A stretch of 64,000 nucleotides of DNA from Galerina marginata (GCA_023014335.1 JAECYW010000001.1:2790001-2854000); one strand, 5' to 3'; positions 21,923 through 33,527 are shown, counted from the stretch's first letter. Numbers and translations are program-made. The notes: generated from the sequence alone by a model not told the origin.

Positions 21923-23453
21923 ATGAGCTCTTCGGCGTCATCTTCAAAACAGAGTAGTCCAGATCCTGAAGCTCTGAAAGGGAAGAGAAAAAGAAAAGAA
22001 GTTGTCCAAGATGAACAAGCAGAAACAAGCGATAGCTCAGATGTAGAGGACGAAGGCTCGCAAGAGGAAGCAGAATCACCGGTAGAGGATGTCCCTGTCC
22101 TCTCTCATGCGGAACGTCGGCGCAAAAATAAAGAAGAAAAACTGGCTGCTAAGCTGAAGGAGCAGGGTTCGACGTTGAAAAAAGCGCAAACTACAAGATG
22201 GCAGTACAAAGGTTGTTGATACCTCTTCCACCACGACAAAACGCCAGAACTCGGTTTGGGTCGGCAACATGTCGTTTAAGACCCAACAAGAGAACCTCAA
22301 GGCATTCTTTAAAGATGCTGGCGAGATTACGCGGATTAACATGCCGACAAAAGCTCCAACTGGTCCTGGGGTGAGGCCAGAAAATCGAGGGTACGATTCA
22401 TTATGTCTCTACAACACTTTTTTTAGTCAGTCTGGCTTCTGCAGGATTTGCGTATGTCGATTTTGCCACACCCGAGGCGAAAACAGCTGCTATCGCTCTA
22501 TCTGAACAGCCACTACTAGGCCGTAAATTGCTAATCAAAGACGGTACGATATCCTCATCTGTGATTTATCGTCATGAATTCTAACCCAGGTTTCATGAGT
22601 AGGTGATGATTATGCGGGTCGGACCTGCTGCGATAGCAGGCGAACACACTATCAATGACCCTGCCCTTGCCCATAAAACGCACTCCAAAACTGCACAAAA
22701 GATCCTACGAGCTCAAAAACAACCGCCTGCGCCTACACTTTTCCTCGGGAATCTAGGCTTCGAAACGACAGATACCTCCATTCGTGAATTATTTGAAGCA
22801 CACCGACAAGGGCAAAATAAGAGCAAGGATAGTACCGCCGACGCCGAGGAAGGAGAGCAAAAATCGAAAGATAGTCTGGATAAGAAAAGTTCGGATGGGT
22901 ACTTTTGAGGATTCTGGCTTATGCAAAGGGTAGGTTCTCTTTATACACCGAAGTTTGAGCCCTAAAATAACGTTCTTTTCAGTTTCGCGTTTGTTGACTT
23001 TATGACGGTCGAGCACGCTACTTCTGCTCTCATCAATCCCAAGAACCACCATCTAAATGGGCGAAACCTGGTCGTCGAATACGCGAGCGCAGACGCCGTC
23101 CGCCGCGGAGCACCCAAAAGCAAACCCGCCGACGGCACTGCTCCCAAAGGCAAAAGATCACCTCGTGCCGAGCGATCCAAACGCACTGTCGACAAATACA
23201 ACTCTAAATCCAAATCTGCCGAACAAAGTCATGAAAGCAAGAGGTTGTCGAGTCGCCTCACAAAGACGAAGAACCCCTGGCAGAATCCAAACCAAGAACT
23301 CGTCGAGATGGCAGAGAGCGACCCACTGCAACCTCGGAGGGGGTCAGACATAAAGGCCCTAAATCTCGTCCCAAACCAGGAGCAGCACTGGCCCTGGCGA
23401 AACGTGAATCTGCTGCCATTATTCCCAGTCAAGGCCGTAAAATTACATTCTAG
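21923..23453 (+). CDS. NOP13: NOP13-like nucleolar RNA-binding protein, two RRMs, several frame breaks
   Basis: The start MSSSASSSKQ at ATG 21923 is preferred over in-frame ATG 21860, whose extra residues are hydrophobic and unlike the family. A lysine/acidic region precedes RRM1 (VWVGNMSFKTQQENL as RNP2; RGFAYVDFATPEA as RNP1 across an intron). RRM2 follows (TLFLGNLGFETTD; MGTFEDSGLCKGFAFVDF across an intron). A basic tail ends AKRESAAIIPSQGRKITF, which resembles the yeast Nop13 C-terminus as I remember it. Nop13 is a nucleolar protein found in pre-ribosomal particles. Four frame breaks occur: the six-A run 22178-22183, near 22630, the four-A run 22885-22888, and near 23240. The first three read through if one base is removed. 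Conserved sequence on both sides argues for sequence error rather than loss. Confidence 0.78.
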
Positions 23454-24099
23454 ACGATGGTCATGATTGGGTGGCTCAGTCTCCTTATACCCGAATGCGG
23501 GCCTTTTTTTTGTTTCTGTTGTGTGTATTGGACCATTCGACGTATAGCACTTGTTAATCCCACCCAAGCATTGTCAGTTCTTGCCTAGCTCCGACTTTGA
23601 GGGTAAGACACTTTTTATCGGCCTCTACACCCAAGCATTTCCGCTTCGTTGCGCAGACCATTTCTCGAATACTTCATGTGGTAATTTCAGCACCTGCCGA
23701 CGATCGAACTTCGGCAAAGCCCATAGGAGGTCCTCTATAAATTTCCGTCGTGTCGTTCTTGTTTGACTCGGAGATCCATCTCTTTTGTACTACGGTGAGC
23801 ACCTTTCTGTCATCTCTTGAATTGACAATCCTCACATAGGGCATAGTATAGTACCTCTGAAGTCTAATAAACAATCTAATGTGAGTTCTCTCATTCATAC
23901 AAATATTTCAAGTCACTGTTCGCAGTCGCTCAATGGTCATTGCCTTCGCCATTGTATTTAGATTGCTTGACCTTTAGTGCTGAAATCCTCTTTCTCAACC
24001 TCCACTCGGTTCTCGTCTTTTACTGTCCAGATCTTTGGCCGCAGTCCTTCTCGGGAACTCGACTCAAACCACGTACTTAACCTGTCGAACGACTAGATC
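23454..24099. other. Intergenic region
   Basis: This 646-bp region lies between NOP13 and the first MYND gene of the tandem trio. Short open frames lack domains. I see nothing else in it. Confidence 0.4.
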
Positions 24100-24654
24100 A
24101 TGGTGTTCCGATGCGCGAGTTGCGGCCGCAGTCCAGCCAACAGAAGTTGCCAGACTTGTTCAAAAGCGTGGTACTGCGATAAAGCCTGCGAAGACGGTCA
24201 CCAATTCATGCACATTTACGACTGCAAACCCTTAATCCAAATTACGACTGCAGACTGGTTGTACTGCGCCGCCAAGGACGACCTAATTCCTAGCGATGAA
24301 CAAACCAGACGAGACTATGGGTTCGCGCGAGCACTTACAGATTTGGACGAATCGATGCTCCTGGATACATATCAGGGACTATTCCTCCTTGGCGTCGATC
24401 CTCGGACTCTCGACGAATGGAGGTCCAGCGGGACTCTAGTGCAGAATACCATATCCAAGTTTAAAACACGAGCACCAGACAGGAGGGGTACATACTTTCC
24501 CTGGTTTTTGGATAACCACTGGCGGATTTTCGATGGGCCCCGCATGAACAAAAAGACCACCAATTACACTTCAAGTTCAACTTTAACCCTGGGTCTTTGT
24601 CTCTTGATCCCCACAATTCTTCTGTACTTTTTCCTTTACTTCTGGCTTCTTTAA
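24100..24654 (+). CDS. Truncated MYND-finger protein ending in a hydrophobic tail (tandem copy 1)
   Basis: A single open frame of 184 aa opens with a MYND finger: MVFRCASCGRSPANRSCQTC, then WYCDKACEDGHQF and HIYDC. The finger is followed by ITTADWLYCAAKDD and DEQTRRDYGFARAL, which align residue by residue with the next gene. Similarity ends at about residue 150 (NHWRIFDG). The remaining residues are unrelated and end with a strongly hydrophobic stretch (LGLCLLIPTILLYFFLYFWLL). The paralogue is 404 aa, so this copy is less than half length. Either it is a degenerate gene, or truncation has produced a small tail-anchored MYND protein. Function unknown. Confidence 0.6.
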   Translation: MVFRCASCGRSPANRSCQTCSKAWYCDKACEDGHQFMHIYDCKPLIQITTADWLYCAAKDDLIPSDEQTRRDYGFARALTDLDESMLLDTYQGLFLLGVDPRTLDEWRSSGTLVQNTISKFKTRAPDRRGTYFPWFLDNHWRIFDGPRMNKKTTNYTSSSTLTLGLCLLIPTILLYFFLYFWLL

Positions 24655-25239
24655 CTACCTATCAGTTTAGGCACTAAAGAATCTGCTATCTGGTGTAGAT
24701 ATCTACTACGGCGCCTGAGCGATTTTCAGACTATGCTCATCGGTCACCACCACCCATAGAGGTGATAGTCAGGTTTGTCTGTAATTGTGGGGCGATCAAA
24801 GGAGGCTCGTCAAACTGGCTCAAACTGGACCTTCGCCACCAGCGGAGACAACCTCCCTCTCCCACAGCCCAGCTCCATGGTCGACTATCCCTTTGTTTAC
24901 CAGGTCACGTAGGTTATATTTTTAATGTGTACTTACATATCACTTACGGGCTTTTTGTCTTTTAATTTAGGACGGCAACACGGCAGTATGCAATAACTGA
25001 CTTTCATCAAAGCTTTATCGCCCATGTCATGGACGACCTGTTACGGACCACGGTATTATTGTACATGTCCACATGATCTTAACTGACTGTGCGCGAGCAA
25101 CCATTGTCTACCAACTTCGGTTCTGGTTAGTTCCTTCTCCTCAACTTTCACTATCTACTAGTCTTGTAAGCATTTAAGCCCACCTCCCTTTACAAGAACC
25201 ACAATGCTCACAGTCAGTTAGGTTTGAGAGGACCCGAAC
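24655..25239. other. Spacer between tandem MYND copies
   Basis: This 585-bp spacer has no domain-bearing open frame. The sequence just before ATG 25240 may serve as promoter for copy 2. I could not find the missing 3' half of copy 1 in it. Confidence 0.4.
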
Positions 25240-26454
25240 ATGGCACACCTATGCGCAAGTTGCCATGAGCCAACTGGGAGAAGATGCGCTGGTTGCTCGA
25301 AAGTGTGGTACTGCGGCAACAAGTGCCAAGAAAACAACTGGTTCATCCACCTTTTCGACTGCAAATCCAAGGACCAAATCACGACGGCAGATCATTTATA
25401 CCGCGCCACCGTTGAAGACAAAATTCCCAGCGACGAGCAAACGAAACACGACTACGGTTTCACGCGCGCTTACACCGGCCAAAACCATTCAAGACTTTTA
25501 GGCATATATATCGGGTTAATGAACTCGTCCTTACTCGGTGTCAAAGCGAGAACGCTGCACAAGTGGAGGATAAGCGGGACCCTCGTCCAGAATATCATAT
25601 CCCAATATCAGTCACTTCCACCCACCGACCGAGTTTGTTGTTTTCCCTGGTTTCTGGAGAATCACCGGTGGATTTTCGATGGAAACCTTGAACCCCGGGT
25701 GGAAGATGCGGAAACTCTGAAGATTGAAGCGGAAACCTTGTTAATCAAAGGCTGGCTGTATTGTGGAGGTGTTCCCACAGACACGACAACCCAGATTAGG
25801 AAGGTCACTGCAAAGTGGCCGAAGGAAAAGAAGACGTGTATGCTGTTTTGTGGTCTGATACTCTTGGGTACTACCCGTCCAAACCCATCCATCGACTCAT
25901 GGAAACAGTTCGGATTTTGCACATGCGGCTCAAAGTACGAGGAGGTGGAACTTGCGCATCTCTACCGAAGGCTACTGCATTTTTGCACCTTCCAAGAATT
26001 TTTTTCAGCGTATGAGACTTCGGGTCTTGCTGGTCTATTCATGTCGAAGGGTCTTGAGTCCGAGTTTTCACGCTTTCCATATCTCAAAAGACTCCTCGAG
26101 GATTCGCCACACATGTTCGATTCTGTTTGGGAACTCAAAAGACTCGTTGTCGGGTCCGATAATTTGCCAAATCAGATCAATCCAGCGGTCTTTACCGACT
26201 ACGGCTTTGGGAATTGTAAAACCGAAGAAGAGAGAAACGACCTCAAAGCCATATACAAGGAATATTTCCTTGGCCCGAAGAAGTGCCCTCCAGCTTTGCA
26301 TCTTGCATGCAGTCAAGGAAATCTATTCAACTATGTCAGCACCTTTGTCGTTTTAAAGAACAAGAAGGAAAAGAAGAAATACCGAAGATTGATGAAAAAC
26401 CCATATTCCCCTTCATCTACCAATGAAATGGCAATGGCAATCCCGCCCTTATGA
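25240..26454 (+). CDS. MYND-finger protein, full-length tandem copy 2
   Basis: An intronless frame of 404 aa. The MYND finger fills residues about 5-45 (LCASCHEPTGRRCAGC, WYCGNKC, HLFDC). A long region of unknown fold follows, with FGFCTCGSKYEE in the middle (about residue 225) and NPAVFTDYGFGNCKTEEE towards the C-terminus. MYND fingers mediate protein-protein contacts; no catalytic domain is visible. This is the reference copy of the trio, with the truncated gene at 24.1 kb upstream and the pseudogene at 26.7 kb downstream. It differs from the dispersed MYND family (3.5, 42.5, 51.8 and 54.2 kb), where the finger is C-terminal. Confidence 0.72.
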   Translation: MAHLCASCHEPTGRRCAGCSKVWYCGNKCQENNWFIHLFDCKSKDQITTADHLYRATVEDKIPSDEQTKHDYGFTRAYTGQNHSRLLGIYIGLMNSSLLGVKARTLHKWRISGTLVQNIISQYQSLPPTDRVCCFPWFLENHRWIFDGNLEPRVEDAETLKIEAETLLIKGWLYCGGVPTDTTTQIRKVTAKWPKEKKTCMLFCGLILLGTTRPNPSIDSWKQFGFCTCGSKYEEVELAHLYRRLLHFCTFQEFFSAYETSGLAGLFMSKGLESEFSRFPYLKRLLEDSPHMFDSVWELKRLVVGSDNLPNQINPAVFTDYGFGNCKTEEERNDLKAIYKEYFLGPKKCPPALHLACSQGNLFNYVSTFVVLKNKKEKKKYRRLMKNPYSPSSTNEMAMAIPPL

Positions 26455-26744
26455 CTCTTATGTGAATTACTTTGACTTGTTATTGCAACGTTTTCCTTTA
26501 ATTTTATAAAGTGTCTGTCACCAATTTCCAATGCTCGAACCTGAGATGAATGACAGTCACATAGACAAGCCAAATAAAAAAAAATGGCCATGATTTTCGA
26601 GTCTTTATAGGGAAGTAGGCACCAACCATAGAACAGACTTCCCATTTCCAGTTCACCTTTCTGTGTAAGAGACTTGCCTATATGTCTTTGGCTTTGAATT
26701 GACCCAATTCTAGGCAGGCGAACAGAAAAGCGTCCAACATGGTA

Positions 26745-27860
26745 CACGAGTGTGAAAGCTAAGAGAACCGGCGGTGAAGTGCTCGGTGGCATGGTACAAT
26801 GGGAAAAGACATCATCGGGTCGAGTTCATTTTCAACTCCAATCCAAAAAGATAACGAACGCGAACCATCTAACCCTAGATGTTGAGGCCAGTCTCCCAGA
26901 CGACTTCCAAAAATACAAGAATTATTTCACCATAGCATTCGAAGACAACAAACAATGTCACCTTTTAGGACATTACACCCGGTTAACTGGGAGACTGGGG
27001 GTCAAGCCTAGCACTGATCACAGATGGAGGATCAGTGGGAACCTTGTCGAAGGAATCAAAGAAGAATTCGAAAAGTCGCCTCTAATTTTCCGAGGAGGAC
27101 ATTAAATTTACCCATGGTTCACGGAGAATGTGCTGGTGCTGGACGGGCTTGACGAGGTGTCGAGTCAAAAGTGGGTAGATAGCATTGTCAAGCATAGTTG
27201 GATATATGCTGGACACGCCCAGTTAACTTCAGCGACCGATATCAAGGACACTCTAAATAAGATGCCAAAGGATATGTCAACTTGTAGCAAATTTTGCAGT
27301 TCGAAATTGCGTCCCAACACGACTGAAGACACCTGGATAACATTCGGCTTCTGCACATGCGATGAAAATTTTGAGGTCGACCTAACACTCTAGCAGCAAT
27401 TATCACGGTCATGTTCTTTCCAGGAACTTTTCACCATCTACGCGTCTTCGCGGTTGGATGACCTGTTCAGGTCAACGGATTTAGGAACCGACTAGTCCTG
27501 CCTTCCCTTTCTGGAGACCGTCCTGGTAATTTTGCCGAGCCAGAATCTCTCAGTTTGGGACCTAAAACAGCTCGTCGCTCGGTGGCGACATCGAAGGACG
27601 ACGAAGTCCAGATTAAGCCCTGTGTGCCAGTCGACTATGAGTTCATGAACTGCGAAAGTAAAGATAGGAGTCCTAGGACCTCTGATATGTTTATAAATCT
27701 TACTTTAGAAGACCTGACGCAGATTCTCCTGATCAAGCTTGCACTGGAGGAAGACTGTTCATTATATTGGAGGCTTCCTGAAGTTGCAGGACAAAAAGAA
27801 AGATCGACGCCTGTTGAACGAACCCCTCCTTGGATAGACTACCCAAGGCCACATCAACTT
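26745..27860 (+). pseudogene. Decayed MYND-family gene (tandem copy 3)
   Basis: Fragments in several frames follow the order of copy 2. The finger remnant CSVAWYNGK has lost Cys residues. Next come KKITNANHL, HYTRLTGRLGVKP, HRWRISGNLVEGI, and RPNTTEDTWITFGFCTCDENFEVDL (matching FGFCTCGSKYEE), then a remnant of the WELKRLV block near 27.56 kb. Stops and frame changes separate them, including a stop after residues aligned to position 155 of copy 2. The metal-binding residues are mostly gone, so even the longest frame would not give a finger. Confidence 0.7.
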
Positions 27861-28446
27861 TAAGTATCTTGTATGCCGATGTCAACATTCAGTTGGTTAA
27901 ACAAATTTCGGGGTTGGAAGTCGGCGTGTTTACTGGACATGAATGTAGTTAGGCGCCATCCATGAGACCAGCTGAATGCATGGAATCGCAGGACCTGACA
28001 TGCCCTCGTCAGAATCTGGCATAGAGTGAAAATAGAAATTGCGTATCGCGTTCAGGCCTTGGCCTTGTGATAGAGAAGGATTTGCAGTGGCAATTGAAGT
28101 GAAGGAACGAACTCTTCCGAGTCTTCGGAACGGACACTCAAGTCACGTGTACAGGGTAGTACTCACTGATAGCTTGACCTCTCTTGACCTCTGCACTCAA
28201 CTTGCACTTCGAAGCTTCGTCCCCGAACTAGTCAGTCTCAACAAACCACGGGCATCCAGCAGTAGAACCCAAGAGTTTAAGAAACGGTCCTGTCTAGCTG
28301 AGAAGGCAGTCCCCTCATCCACGGACAGGCTGGTCAATTGGGCCCCCTTCCGCAATCAACTTTGGAAGCTCTTAGCGTGCCTATTTTCGAATAATTCCGG
28401 GTATTGCCCACGACTTAGTGCAATGGCAGTCAGGAGGGCTGGCGCT
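27861..28446. other. Upstream region of SPT3
   Basis: This 586-bp region contains an open frame on the plus strand (28039-28557) that overlaps SPT3 exon 1 in another frame and shows no domain. I regard it as non-coding. Confidence 0.4.
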
Positions 28447-29782
28447 ATGGCCGATGGAGTGGCCACTCGAGACTACAAATACAGTCAAGAAATTTCCCAG
28501 ATGGTGTGCCATTATTCCTCGTACTGTTGTCGCGTCGCGTCTTACAAGCCCTATTAAAAGATGTTTGTCTTCGGAGAAGTGCAAGACCCCTCTATCGAAA
28601 CTGTCAACCTGGTTGAAGACATTGTGCGCAGCCAGCTAATCGAACTGGTAGATTTCATTTGCATTGATGCTTCTCACCTGCTTTCGCTGATCATGTGTTG
28701 TACGTCATTCATAGATTGTACAAGCTCGAGCCCTTGCTACGCGTCGTGGAGCCCGCTATCTTTCTGCCGAAGACCTCATCTTCCTCATTCGACACGATCG
28801 AGGAAAGGTCAATCGACTGCGAACATATCTGTCGTGGAAAGACGTACGAAAGCATGCCAAAGACTCAGGAGGCGACGGCGGTGGAGGAGTTGAAGTTGAA
28901 ACGCTGGAAGATGGTCCAGATGGTCTGCCTGATTCCTTTTTTGCGTATTCATACTAATTCAAATCGGCACACCGTTAGATAAATTGACTGCAAAGGCGCA
29001 GAAGATCACCATCAAATTACCTTGGGAGATCACCACTATCTACTCCGAGGTGCTGAAACAAAGTGGCCATCAGTCAGACGATGAAGAAGACGAGGATGAT
29101 ATCGAGGCCCACGAAGCCTCTATTCAACGCTTGAAAGTGGGTTCTACACGTTTTGCGCTACTTTTATAATCCTCACATTCAAAATAGGAAGCCGACGATG
29201 CCACACGACAAATGACGAGGGAGGAATACCAACATTATTCTGACTGTCGGCAGGCGTCTTTCACCTACAGAAAGGGTACTGTTCTAGCCCACCTCTTTTT
29301 ACATGATATTTTATCTGACTCTCAAATTTATTAATAAATAGCCAAACGTTTTCGTGACTTCCTCAATCTACCACCACAGCTTGACTTGAAAGCCAACGAC
29401 GACACTGTTGATATCGTCGGGTTCCTGGCCTTCGAAATGGTTCGTTCACTGACATTAGCTGGACTAGCCGTCAAGAAATCTTTGGAAGAGTCCTTCCTCA
29501 GAGACGACTATACTTCGCCTGTAATGGGAAAGCGGAAAGCCAACTCATTGGGCGGGTCGGCTGAGAAGCGGCGACGTGAAAGCTCTCCAGACGACGATGC
29601 GGAGTATACACTGCCTGTAAATTCGTTGTTCCTACCTCCGCCAGAGGCAAGGAACTGCTCTCCGTCCTGAACATATTCAAGATGCATTTGCGAGAATGCA
29701 AGGCGAATGGTCGCACCATCGCGCGGCTGGCATGCATAACTGGCGCGGTGGTCTTGTACGGACTAGAATCAGCCTTATCTAA
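28447..29782 (+). CDS. SPT3: SPT3, SAGA complex subunit (paired histone-fold protein)
   Basis: Six exons (28447-28503, 28561-28647, 28715-28922, 28979-29136, 29188-29275, 29342-29782) total 1039 nt. Removing one base at AA 29653-29654 gives 1038 nt and 345 aa. The first histone fold shows [31 protein letters not shown] and [18 protein letters not shown]. The second shows [16 protein letters not shown] and AGLAVKK. The C-terminal tail ([14 protein letters not shown]) is typical of Spt3 and lies beyond the frame break. Spt3 contacts TBP for the SAGA co-activator and helps select TATA-type promoters. The acidic insert between the folds is usual. Because the conserved tail follows the break, the extra A is probably an error. 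Confidence 0.88.
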
Positions 29783-29963
29783 TTTTGTTTCTGGCTTTGC
29801 TTTGGAAGTTTGTCGTATTGTTATCCATCTGTTGTATTTTATTCTACCTTTTCATACCCACTGCCATTACTACAAAAATGAATAAATAAATGTACACTAG
29901 TGTTACAACTTGTTTATATGAGTCAAGTTTTTGTTAAAGGTTAACAAAGCCCTCTACATGGTT

Positions 29964-31640
29964 TCAGAATAGTAATGAGGCGGCGACATCTACATTCCCT
30001 CCAGCAGCAGTCCTAAAGTGCTTATCGCAAGCTCTCGAGTTGCGCCCAAGTCCATTAGCATTCGAATACTTTGTTCTGGATGAATTGCCGATGGTCGCTG
30101 TGCAGCCCTGGCAGGCGCTGGAGCTGCTCCCGGGCTGCCTGCAGGTGATCCGCCAATGGTCCTGCCTCCACCGGGGAAAGATGCTGGTCCTGGACTAGGC
30201 GCAGTTGTACTTGTCGATGGGCCTGCGGATGAGGGAGGAGCGATCGCCAGCTCAGGAGGTTCTTGGGGGTCGCGCGCTTTGTCTGGCAATTCGTGTTCTG
30301 AGAGGAAGCGGACTTCGCGTCCTTGGATCCGGAGTACGCCTTTCTCGAGGTCGATGCATGCTTGGTGGGCTTTTAGCATGTCAAGGCCGAGTAGGAGGTC
30401 AACATCGCGACCCTGTCCAGAAATTCAGAAGGTTAACAGAAATACGAAAGGACTGCCAGGCTTTACCTCCATAATGGTAAAGGAGCATGGAAGATGCAGG
30501 TCCGCCACTTTTAGCTGAGCACTGTGAATCCTCCCGAGGATTTTAGCAGTGCCGACTCCTCGAGCGATACCTGAGAATCTCGTGTCCAACAAACGCATAA
30601 GACTGGATGCAAGAAATAGTATGAATATTTAGACGGTAATTGAAAGGAGAGGAGAAGAACAAACCCGCATGCTTCCGCCGTGTCGGGGCTCACTTGAGAG
30701 GGGTGAGGTCAGAAAGCAGGCATGGTTCTTAGAAACAACTTACTGATGGTTTGCTGAGCACCACTGTCGACGAAGGCTTTGATGGGATGAGAGTTGACCT
30801 CGAGGGGAATGCTACACTTAGATTGTTAACACGAGATGACTGCAAAAAAATACGGCAAGAAAGATGTGGAAACACTCACTAAAGCATCGTAACCCTTCCA
30901 AAAGACTCAGGCGAGTACTCAAGAGCGTGCTCCATGTTCTCCATAACGGCCTGCTGCCTGATAGCCTCCTCGATCTTCCTCTGCGCTTCCACATCGTATG
31001 GATCGGCGTTCAGCCGTTCGATCTCGCGCTGTTGGGCTAATTCCGCGCTGAGATGCCTCTCGCGTGTTTGTCTGAGGAGTTCTGCGAAACGCGCAGAATT
31101 GGACTGCGCATGCTGCTGCTAACTCGGGTTGGGTCTGGAAGAAACTCCGTTCATTAGTTGTCGAGGTTGGATGTAGAACCGGGTCACATACCTCGCGCAG
31201 TTGAGCCATTAACTGCGGGTCTCCGAGTAATTGTAATCGCATCATCTCTGCGTCTTGTTCTATTGACCTATTTCATTGCGATGTTCAGTTGTTGTGAGAT
31301 GAAAGAAAACAAGAACCCAACATACCTTCCAGCGACGCTAGCCACTTTACGTCGGAGCAGGAGCATCGCATTCTCGCCCTGTACGCCTAACTCTCGGATG
31401 GTGGCTTTTGGGTTGCTTAACTCCCGTCCTTCATAAGATATGCCCTGTTCGCTGACAGGTATCGAAGACTATGATAGATCGAAACCGAGTGGATTCAGAA
31501 ACGTGATGGTATCATCTGGGGTAAATCAAGGAATGGCTCACCTCCGCTTCTAGGAGAGCCATGACGTTCTCGAGCTCCATATTAGGGTCTATTTCGACGA
31601 CAAAGGTTTGTCCCAGATCAGTCACGAATGTGAGTTCCAT
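29964..31640 (-). CDS. DDI1: DDI1-like ubiquitin-directed aspartic protease (UBL, retropepsin fold, UBA)
   Basis: The N-terminal ubiquitin-like domain starts [18 protein letters not shown] at ATG 31640. A helical linker (LRQTRERHL ... [19 protein letters not shown]) follows. The retropepsin-like domain has the catalytic D-S-G triad in [11 protein letters not shown], then [10 protein letters not shown] and [16 protein letters not shown] Pro/Ser/Gly linker leads to a C-terminal UBA domain ([18 protein letters not shown], then [14 protein letters not shown]). Ddi1 binds ubiquitylated proteins, acts as a proteasome shuttle and cleaves heavily ubiquitylated substrates. Two frame breaks occur: near 31.11 kb (extra base) and inside the UBA near 30.02 kb (missing base). 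The stop at 29964 assumes the UBA frame is restored; unrestored, the protein ends early at about 29998. Confidence 0.85.
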
Positions 31641-31824
31641 CGTGGTAGCTGTCGATGGTGAAATTATGGTGACAGTATGAGAATAAGCGGATGAAAGGCT
31701 TCTTGTGTGTGATTCGGAGAACTGTGGCAAGTTCACAGGCTTTGGCTGATGCAAGTTAGAGTGAAGGTCGGGGTGCGGGCTTTATATCAGGTCCTTTATA
31801 GATGACTCGGAGTATGTGCAGGAA

Positions 31825-32092
31825 CGTACTAGAAAGACAAAGGACACGATGATTACTGTACTCGGGTGACGCGTCGCGATTACGCGTCAATGCCCTTTAC
31901 AATGCTCTAATATTTATTCAATCCAACAAAGGAACTGAACAGGCACCGAGTGAAGCGTTGGAATCTATATCAATGGCCCAGAGTACGCAAACGTACCACT
32001 CGAGTACTACTAGAAAGACGAAGGACCCGATGATTATTGTACACGAACGACGCATCGACGTCAGCCGAGGCTCTAATATTTAACTCGACAAG
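31825..32092. repeat. Two diverged direct repeats of about 90 bp
   Basis: Copies at about 31825-31920 and 32002-32092 share tactagaaagac, aaggac, cgatgatta, tgta, a gacgc(g/a)tcg block and end gctctaatattta. They lie between the DDI1 start and the ATG29 end. They could be remnants of a small mobile element or a duplicated regulatory stretch. They are too short and diverged to classify. Confidence 0.55.
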
Positions 32093-32155
32093 CGACTGGC
32101 GCATCAGTCAAGCTCGGTGGTCGTGGTGCATTCTACAGAGCGTGATTTAACATGG

Positions 32156-33527
32156 TCATTGAGGCACAACTGAGTGGGTGCGATTCGAAGCTCGACTTCG
32201 AGTAAATTGAGAACTAAGAAAGCCGAGAGCCATGAGGTGGTACCGTGCTAAATAGGTGTCAAGAAAGACTTACAAGCGCGATCCATTTGTTCCAAGGTTT
32301 GATAAAAGAGCACTTTCTAATGCCGATGCTGATATGCTCGCGTCTGCCAATAGTCGTTAGGTATTATAGACGGAAAATTCCGATAGACTTACCGCTCAAA
32401 TCGCTGAAGCTGGATGTTTCAGACCCATGGCTACTCCCAAAGTCACTGGTCCTGTCGACCAAAGGACCATACCGACGTTGCACAGGATTCAAAGCGGGTC
32501 GTGAGGGAATCGCCGAAGGACTGGAGGAGTTATTCGATATGTTCCTACCAGGTGAATGGGGCTGCGACTCCGATGACGGGGAAGGCATGTCCGGAATTGA
32601 GCCCTGAGGCGAGCTAGCGCTAGAGATGCTTTGACTTGCACTCCTGCTGGAGAGCGTGTCCACTCTAGAACTTCCAATCGACCGCGGTGGTGAGAGAGGT
32701 GCCGACCGACCACGATCTTTCCCTTTGCCTTTCTGTCTTGTGCCAGTGACAAGTCCCAAAGTGTCAACTGTCACCATTTTCTGCAGGTCTGCCTAATTTG
32801 CGGGTGAGGGCTTCTTCTTCTTCTGCATTTCGTTCTGCCTCTTCTTCCTTAATTGCTTCTTCGTCTTCAGACTCACTTTCAGAAGTAGGGAGGGGTATTT
32901 GGCCTGAGGGGGGTGTACGGTTTCTTTGTGCCTTGTAGAGTCAATGTCGAAGAAGAAGTTGCCTTCCGAGGCCGCGGCGAGTTATTCCCGAGCGAGCTAA
33001 GACGTGCACGAACACCAAGAGGCGCAACAATCCTTGACGTAGATAAGCGGCCACCCCCAACCACGCGATTAACTAATGACGGTGGCTTCTCTCCCTGTTG
33101 GAAAGTCATAGGACTTCTGTTGTTGAGCAGCAGTAGTCGGACTGAGAGTACCCTGTATGTCGCGTAAACCCCGTATTTCCTCCTGGAATCTGGCATTGAC
33201 GCGATAGAGCAAGTACGGCAGAGGCACTTCGAGATGAGCGGCCAAGCCTTTCCCTGCGAGATATATCATATGAGAATGCGGTTCGAGGATGGAACAAGTC
33301 CATATTACACACAATCAGCACCAGCGCTGTCTACAGACCGAGACCTCTCAATAACTTTCCAGAGAATATCTGCCTTTTCAGCAGTCCATTCGATCTAACA
33401 AAAGCACCATCAGCAGTGACAATTCGCCAACATCGTCAAGACTCACCTTGGGAGGATCATTGGGTGGGTTTTCCGGTCGGTTGTAAGGAAGTTTGACGAC
33501 GATGCGTACTGGATGAGGCGTAGGCAT
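32156..33527 (-). CDS. ATG29: ATG29, autophagy scaffold protein
   Basis: Exon 1 encodes MPTPHPVRIVVKLPYNRP. The next exons give IEWTAEKADILWKVIERS and DWKGLAAHLEVPLPYLLY, the Atg29 N-terminal domain. A positively charged Ser-rich region, an acidic segment (SESESEDEEAIKEEE) and a Ser/Pro-rich tail follow. The last exons end near SNLGTNGSR ... VVPQ, with the stop at 32156. Atg29 joins Atg17 and Atg31 to organise the phagophore assembly site when bulk autophagy starts. At least two breaks each need one base removed: AA at 33115-33116 and CC (plus strand) at 32792-32793. A third change lies near 32.9 kb and may be an intron or another break. The C-terminal exon model is tentative. Confidence 0.78.

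Noticed and set aside
24100..26454. SMYD-type lysine methyltransferases suggested by the MYND fingers
   Set aside because: No SET motifs (such as NHSC or a conserved GY/FxY end) occur in any of the MYND genes here.
28039..28557. Plus-strand open frame of 172 codons before SPT3
   Set aside because: It overlaps SPT3 exon 1 and its intron in a different frame, and its composition shows no protein family.
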